Shown here piece after piece: positions 61,177-64,000 of a stretch of 64,000 nt of DNA. The stretch covers positions 1,612,001-1,676,000 of the forward strand of contig NZ_JAFIBY010000001.1 of the NCBI RefSeq assembly GCF_017832355.1, read 5' to 3'. Position 1 is the first letter of the stretch; each line of letters opens with the position of its first letter. The notes beneath the pieces are model-generated. The model saw only the letters and a list, made by a program, of their open reading frames with translations, ran no database searches and had not been told where the DNA came from. The position numbers and the translations under genes are program-made. The DNA comes from Serratia sp. PL17. Its GTDB lineage: Bacteria > Pseudomonadota > Gammaproteobacteria > Enterobacterales > Enterobacteriaceae.

Positions 61177-61866
61177 TTACGAAGCCTTCGCTGCTTCATC
61201 AATTAAAGCCGCCACTTCCTGAGGGTGCGAAGCGAGAGAGGCATGACTGGCATTCAAGGTAATGACTTTTTTCGCTTTTAACCGCGCTGACATTCGCTGT
61301 TGATTCTCTGGCGCAATCATCCGGTCATTACGGGAGATTTGATACCATGATGGTTTGTGCTTCCACGCAGGCTCAGTAATAGCATTACCGAAGGTACTGG
61401 CCAACGGCGCCTTTTGCGTCACAGCCATCACCAGAGCTTCATCGGCAGCAAGATCCTGACAGAAGCTTTCGTGAAATTTATCCGCTTTGATCCATAAATA
61501 ACCGTCACTGTCCGGCATTAGGTTCACTGCCGCAACGGGAGGATGTTCTTGCGTAATTCCACCCGCGCTTTCACCCGCGTCCGGTGCAAACGCGGCGATA
61601 TACACCAACCCGACGACGTTCGGTAGATTACCCATTTCACTAATAACTGCACCGCCATAAGAATGTCCGACCAAGAGCACCGGGCCGCCCTGCTGTGCGA
61701 CCATCTTACGCGTGCGTTCAGCATCATCAGCCAACGATGTCAGCGGCAGTTCTACGGCGTGAATGGCGTGATAACCCTTACGCGACAATTCGGTAATGAC
61801 GTTGCTCCAATGCGCTGCTCCGCCCCAAAATCCATGAACCAGGACAACTGTGGGTTTTGTCTTCAT
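61177..61866 (-). CDS. Alpha/beta hydrolase
   Basis: 229 residues. VVLVHGFWGGAAHW holds the oxyanion hole, the nucleophile elbow is VGHSYGGAV (Ser in GHSYG), acid and histidine are expected in SRNDRMIAP and LNASHASLASHP. It looks like the short secreted or cytosolic hydrolases near salicylate esterases or haloperoxidases, but no signal peptide is visible. Substrate unknown. Single gene. Confidence 0.85.
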   Translation of the reverse strand: MKTKPTVVLVHGFWGGAAHWSNVITELSRKGYHAIHAVELPLTSLADDAERTRKMVAQQGGPVLLVGHSYGGAVISEMGNLPNVVGLVYIAAFAPDAGESAGGITQEHPPVAAVNLMPDSDGYLWIKADKFHESFCQDLAADEALVMAVTQKAPLASTFGNAITEPAWKHKPSWYQISRNDRMIAPENQQRMSARLKAKKVITLNASHASLASHPQEVAALIDEAAKAS

Positions 61867-62023
61867 TACTGATTCCCTCTTTAACGTGGAGGCGCTACGT
61901 CAAACTCGTTCATTGAGTGCTGTGATCCTCTCAGCATCCTCTGCCCTGAATCAAAACGCCTTATATGCCCTGTTGTATATAGTGCACACCTATCGTTTTC
62001 AGCAATAGCTCCGAATAGTTAAC

Positions 62024-62632
62024 TTATGGGGCATCCCTCCCCGCACTCCATTCGGTACGGGTTATTTCCCAGATTTCCGTAAGCATGCGGCCACCCACAT
62101 AGTCATTTTCTTTTGTTGCGACCACACGCATACCGCTCTGCATAGAAATAGATCGTGACGCCAGGTTATCCTTTGCCTTGGGCACCCTCAACACAGTTTG
62201 CTCCAGCACATTGAACCAGTAATCTGTCACGATCTGACTGGCTTCCGTCATCAATCCCTGACGTTGCCATTCTTGGGCAAGCCAGAAACCCCGGTTGCTG
62301 CCACCGCCAACACTCAGGTTAATCACACCGATCAAATGCCGTTCATCCTCTTGGCGCCGGATAGATCAAAACCAGCCAGTCCCTGCCGCCATCGCCGGTA
62401 ATGCCACATGATTGATGAATTCAAGCGCGGCACCATCAGGGTATGGCCAGGGTATTTGGCATGTCATATGACGTACGATTTCCCATCGTGGAAACAAACG
62501 CTGAATATCTCCAGCATCGGCACGCTCCAATGGGCGTAATACCAATCTACCGCTGACTAATACAGGAATATCCAAGGGAAAGTCTCCAATAGTTAGGGCT
62601 GGTCTGGCGGCAAAGCACTCCTTCGCTGACAT
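62024..62632 (-). pseudogene. GNAT N-acetyltransferase broken by an internal stop codon
   Basis: Two segments in the same frame. The first, 62366-62632, encodes RLVLRPLERADAGDIQRLFPRWEIVRHMT and ends at a TGA at 62366-62368, immediately after GTGWF; the frame continues SIRRQEDERHLIGVINLSVGGGSNRGFWLAQEWQRQG, the acetyl-CoA region of a GNAT protein. The stop TGA stands where TGG (Trp) would complete FWSIRR. Without it the protein would be about 202 residues. Either a recent nonsense mutation, a base-call error, or an internal restart at TTG near 62335. Confidence 0.8.
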
Positions 62633-62721
62633 TAAAACTAGGATTTATACCCATTAAGATCTAAAATCTCATGTAAAAACAATAAGAAGTAATTTCACCA
62701 AAATCGAAAGGGAAGTTTTAC

Positions 62722-62811
62722 ATGAAGGAAATGATCTCTATCCTTTTTATCGCAGGCCTTTTGGCCATGCTGTTTTCATGGCTGTTTGTCTATGGCCTCA
62801 ACATCCATTAG
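62722..62811 (+). CDS. 29-residue predicted membrane peptide
   Basis: ATG at 62722 behind AAAGGGAAG, TAG at 62809. The peptide MKEMISILFIAGLLAMLFSW... is one hydrophobic helix with charged residues only at the N-terminus and ends GLNIH. It resembles small membrane regulators in architecture only. No homologue recognised. It lies downstream of the broken GNAT gene and before the terminator of yqaE. Confidence 0.55.
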   Translation: MKEMISILFIAGLLAMLFSWLFVYGLNIH

Positions 62812-62824
62812 GGTTCCATAAAAT

Positions 62825-62854
62825 AAAAAACCCCGGCATGTACAAACGCCAGGG
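62825..62854 (-). terminator. yqaE-like gene terminator
   Basis: Minus-strand CCCTGGC / GCCGGGG (one T:G pair) followed by TTTTTTATTTT, 63 bases after the stop of the small gene at 62917. Confidence 0.7.
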
Positions 62855-62916
62855 CCTATTGTGCTACACGACATTCACGGATGCATTTCCATTGAAAACA
62901 CCGGGAAATTAGACAG

Positions 62917-63075
62917 TTATTGCTTCGTCTGGATCCAGAATGCGTGGATCAACCCTGGGAAGTAGCCCAATAAGGTTAAGATGATATTGAGGATAAACGC
63001 CCCGCCGATGCCTTTATCAAGCAATACACCCAGTGGCGGCAGGATGATGGTAAATACGATTCTCCAAAAGCCCAT
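62917..63075 (-). CDS. yqaE: YqaE/Pmp3-family membrane peptide
   Basis: 52 residues, beginning MGFWRIVFTIILPPLGVLLD and ending HAFWIQTKQ; nearly the same as E. coli YqaE (52 residues). Two membrane helices, with LPPLGV and LLGYFPGLIHAFW signatures. Pmp3 proteins stabilise membrane potential under salt stress in yeast and plants; the bacterial role is unclear. Confidence 0.88.
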   Translation of the reverse strand: MGFWRIVFTIILPPLGVLLDKGIGGAFILNIILTLLGYFPGLIHAFWIQTKQ

Positions 63076-63178
63076 AATTGCACCTCATGTTGTTCTACAT
63101 GACACCAACATATTACATTATCTTAACATTTTCAAATCATCTCATTACTGAATACTCTGAAAACCCAGCGACATGGAC

Positions 63179-63206
63179 ATATATCCACATATTTTGTGGT
63201 TATATA
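63179..63206. promoter_or_regulatory. AT-rich inverted repeat upstream of the toxin-like gene
   Basis: ATATATCCACA-TATTT-TGTGGTTATATAT: arms CCACA/TGTGG extended by ATATAT on both sides with a two-base offset. It is 92 bases before the GhoT/OrtT-like start and 104 bases before the yqaE start. Possible operator or RNA hairpin. Confidence 0.4.
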
Positions 63207-63297
63207 TAACAAATTGAACAAACAATTAATAAGCATTGATTATGTAGAATTAAGCTCCTAGAATTTACAGCTTAAAAATACAACTGGGATCGGTTTC

Positions 63298-63474
63298 ATG
63301 TCGTCGCTGTGGGTTGCAACACAATACTTTTATTTAATTGGCCTGTTAGTCTCTATGATTTTTACCTACCTGGTCAGTCGGGACACGATTAAGATTCGTT
63401 TTATCAGTGCATTAACGATTGGTTTGACCTGGCCTCTGAGCTTGCCTGTAGTGTTGATGTTCTCCTTGTTCTAA
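63298..63474 (+). CDS. GhoT/OrtT-family membrane toxin, no antitoxin visible
   Basis: 58 residues with two hydrophobic helices separated by the basic RDTIKIR loop. The C-terminal half (RFISALTIGLTWPLSLP, then VVLMFSLF) is nearly identical to E. coli GhoT and OrtT (GITWPMSLPVALLFSLF). GhoT damages the inner membrane and lowers ATP under control of the antitoxin RNase GhoS; OrtT is an orphan relative. No GhoS-like gene fits in the 222 bases upstream, so OrtT-like behaviour is likely. The ribosome-binding site is weak (GGGATCGG). Confidence 0.82.
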   Translation: MSSLWVATQYFYLIGLLVSMIFTYLVSRDTIKIRFISALTIGLTWPLSLPVVLMFSLF

Positions 63475-63525
63475 CGCTATAGAAACCGCCTCGCCAAACA
63501 TCGACGGGGCGATATTACCCTTTCT

Positions 63526-64000
63526 TTAGAAGTCGTATCCGACCGTTGCCACCAGGGTACGCTCCGCTCCCCAGTAACAATAACCGGTGCCGTAACACGC
63601 AGCAACGTACTCTCTGTCCGTCAAGTTATTCACGTTCAATTGCACATAGGCACCTTTCAACGACGGATTCACGCGGTCCAAATTCATTCGTACCGAGGCA
63701 TCGAGTAGCGTCACGGAAGGAATACGCAGCGTATTTTCATTGTCCGCCCACTGTTTACCGATGTAACGCGCCCCAGCCCCCACCTCAACGCCGTAAGCCG
63801 TCGCGTATTTTCCCCACAGTGACGCCATTTGTTCTGGCACCAAATACGGTGTATTGCCGTCGTTGCCATCAATTGCGTCTTTGAACTTCACTTTGTTATA
63901 GGTATAGCCAGCAATCAGATCGAAACGATCGGTGATCTTGCTGCGAGCCTCGAGTTCAACACCTTGAGAATGCACCTTACCGGCAGGCAGATAATAACTT
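63526..64000 (-). CDS. TonB-dependent siderophore receptor, C-terminal part (5' end outside window)
   Basis: The frame is open through the window end; 157 residues are visible. This is the C-terminal part of the beta-barrel: GVELEARSKITDRFDLIAGYTYN, GLGARYIGKQW-type strand (GAGARYIGKQWADNENT), DRVNPSLKGAYVQLNVNNLTDREYVAAC, and the final ATVGYDF with terminal Phe. The last loop has a Cys pair (ACYGTGYCYWGAER) as in FhuA and FoxA, so a hydroxamate-siderophore receptor is likely. The name cannot be settled without the plug and loops. Confidence 0.85.
   Translation of the reverse strand, partial: SYYLPAGKVHSQGVELEARSKITDRFDLIAGYTYNKVKFKDAIDGNDGNTPYLVPEQMASLWGKYATAYGVEVGAGARYIGKQWADNENTLRIPSVTLLDASVRMNLDRVNPSLKGAYVQLNVNNLTDREYVAACYGTGYCYWGAERTLVATVGYDF

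Overview
The window looks like chromosomal DNA of a Serratia species (Yersiniaceae, Enterobacterales). Nearly all proteins are close relatives of Escherichia coli K-12 proteins, and the gene order follows two E. coli blocks: trp-yciC-yciB-yciA-tonB-yciI-cls-yciU-opp-ychE-adhE-tdk-hns-galU-rssBA-ychJ-purU-tyrT, then xthA-nudG-ynjH-topB-selD-ydjA-sppA-ansA-pncA joined to yeaC-msrB-gapA-yeaD-mipA-yeaGH. The Serratia assignment rests on a single-domain GH18 chitinase of the ChiD type, a tandem pair of OppA genes, a galU-ugd-epimerase cluster and ERIC elements. It is inference, not a database result. No phage, insertion sequence, integrase or CRISPR array is visible.

Layout. 1-9783: end of the trp operon, a BON lipoprotein, ompW with a perfect FNR box, a Cys-cluster protein, yciC, a SulP transporter inserted before yciB, yciA, tonB with a Fur-like box, queH and yciI. 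10054-13460: a small periplasmic DUF1471 protein, a TetR regulator divergent from an SmvA-like drug exporter, a Dps-like ferritin and yciY. 13713-24451: clsA, an ERIC element, yciU, the oppABCDF peptide importer preceded by a second oppA, and ychE. 24977-33001: adhE, tdk, hns, then galU-ugd-UDP-glucuronate epimerase, which together make UDP-glucose, UDP-glucuronate and UDP-galacturonate. 33201-37815: rssB, rssA, ychJ, purU, and two identical tyrosine tRNAs followed by about 171-bp repeats that carry a copy of the tRNA 3' end and a short basic reading frame.

37961-48774: a LOG-type phosphoribohydrolase, xthA, nudG, the tightly packed selD-selU-topB-ynjH operon (selenophosphate synthesis feeding tRNA 2-selenouridine), ydjA, sppA, ansA and pncA. 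49003-58070: the secreted chitinase, yeaC, msrB, gapA behind a perfect CRP site, yeaD, mipA, and yeaG-yeaH behind a good sigma-54 promoter with an ERIC element between the two genes. 58121-64000 is the most accessory part: a REP-like element, an orphan terminator that may end a small RNA, a DJ-1/PfpI protein, a fasciclin-ECF sigma-anti-sigma cluster, an alpha/beta hydrolase, a GNAT gene broken by one in-frame stop, a 29-residue membrane peptide, a YqaE/Pmp3 peptide, an orphan GhoT/OrtT-type membrane toxin, and the 3' end of a TonB-dependent receptor.

No large unknown system is evident. The items most worth a second look are the tyrosine-tRNA repeat array with its embedded peptides, the unpaired GhoT/OrtT toxin, the two ERIC elements that place TATAAT before a gene, and the candidate small RNAs.
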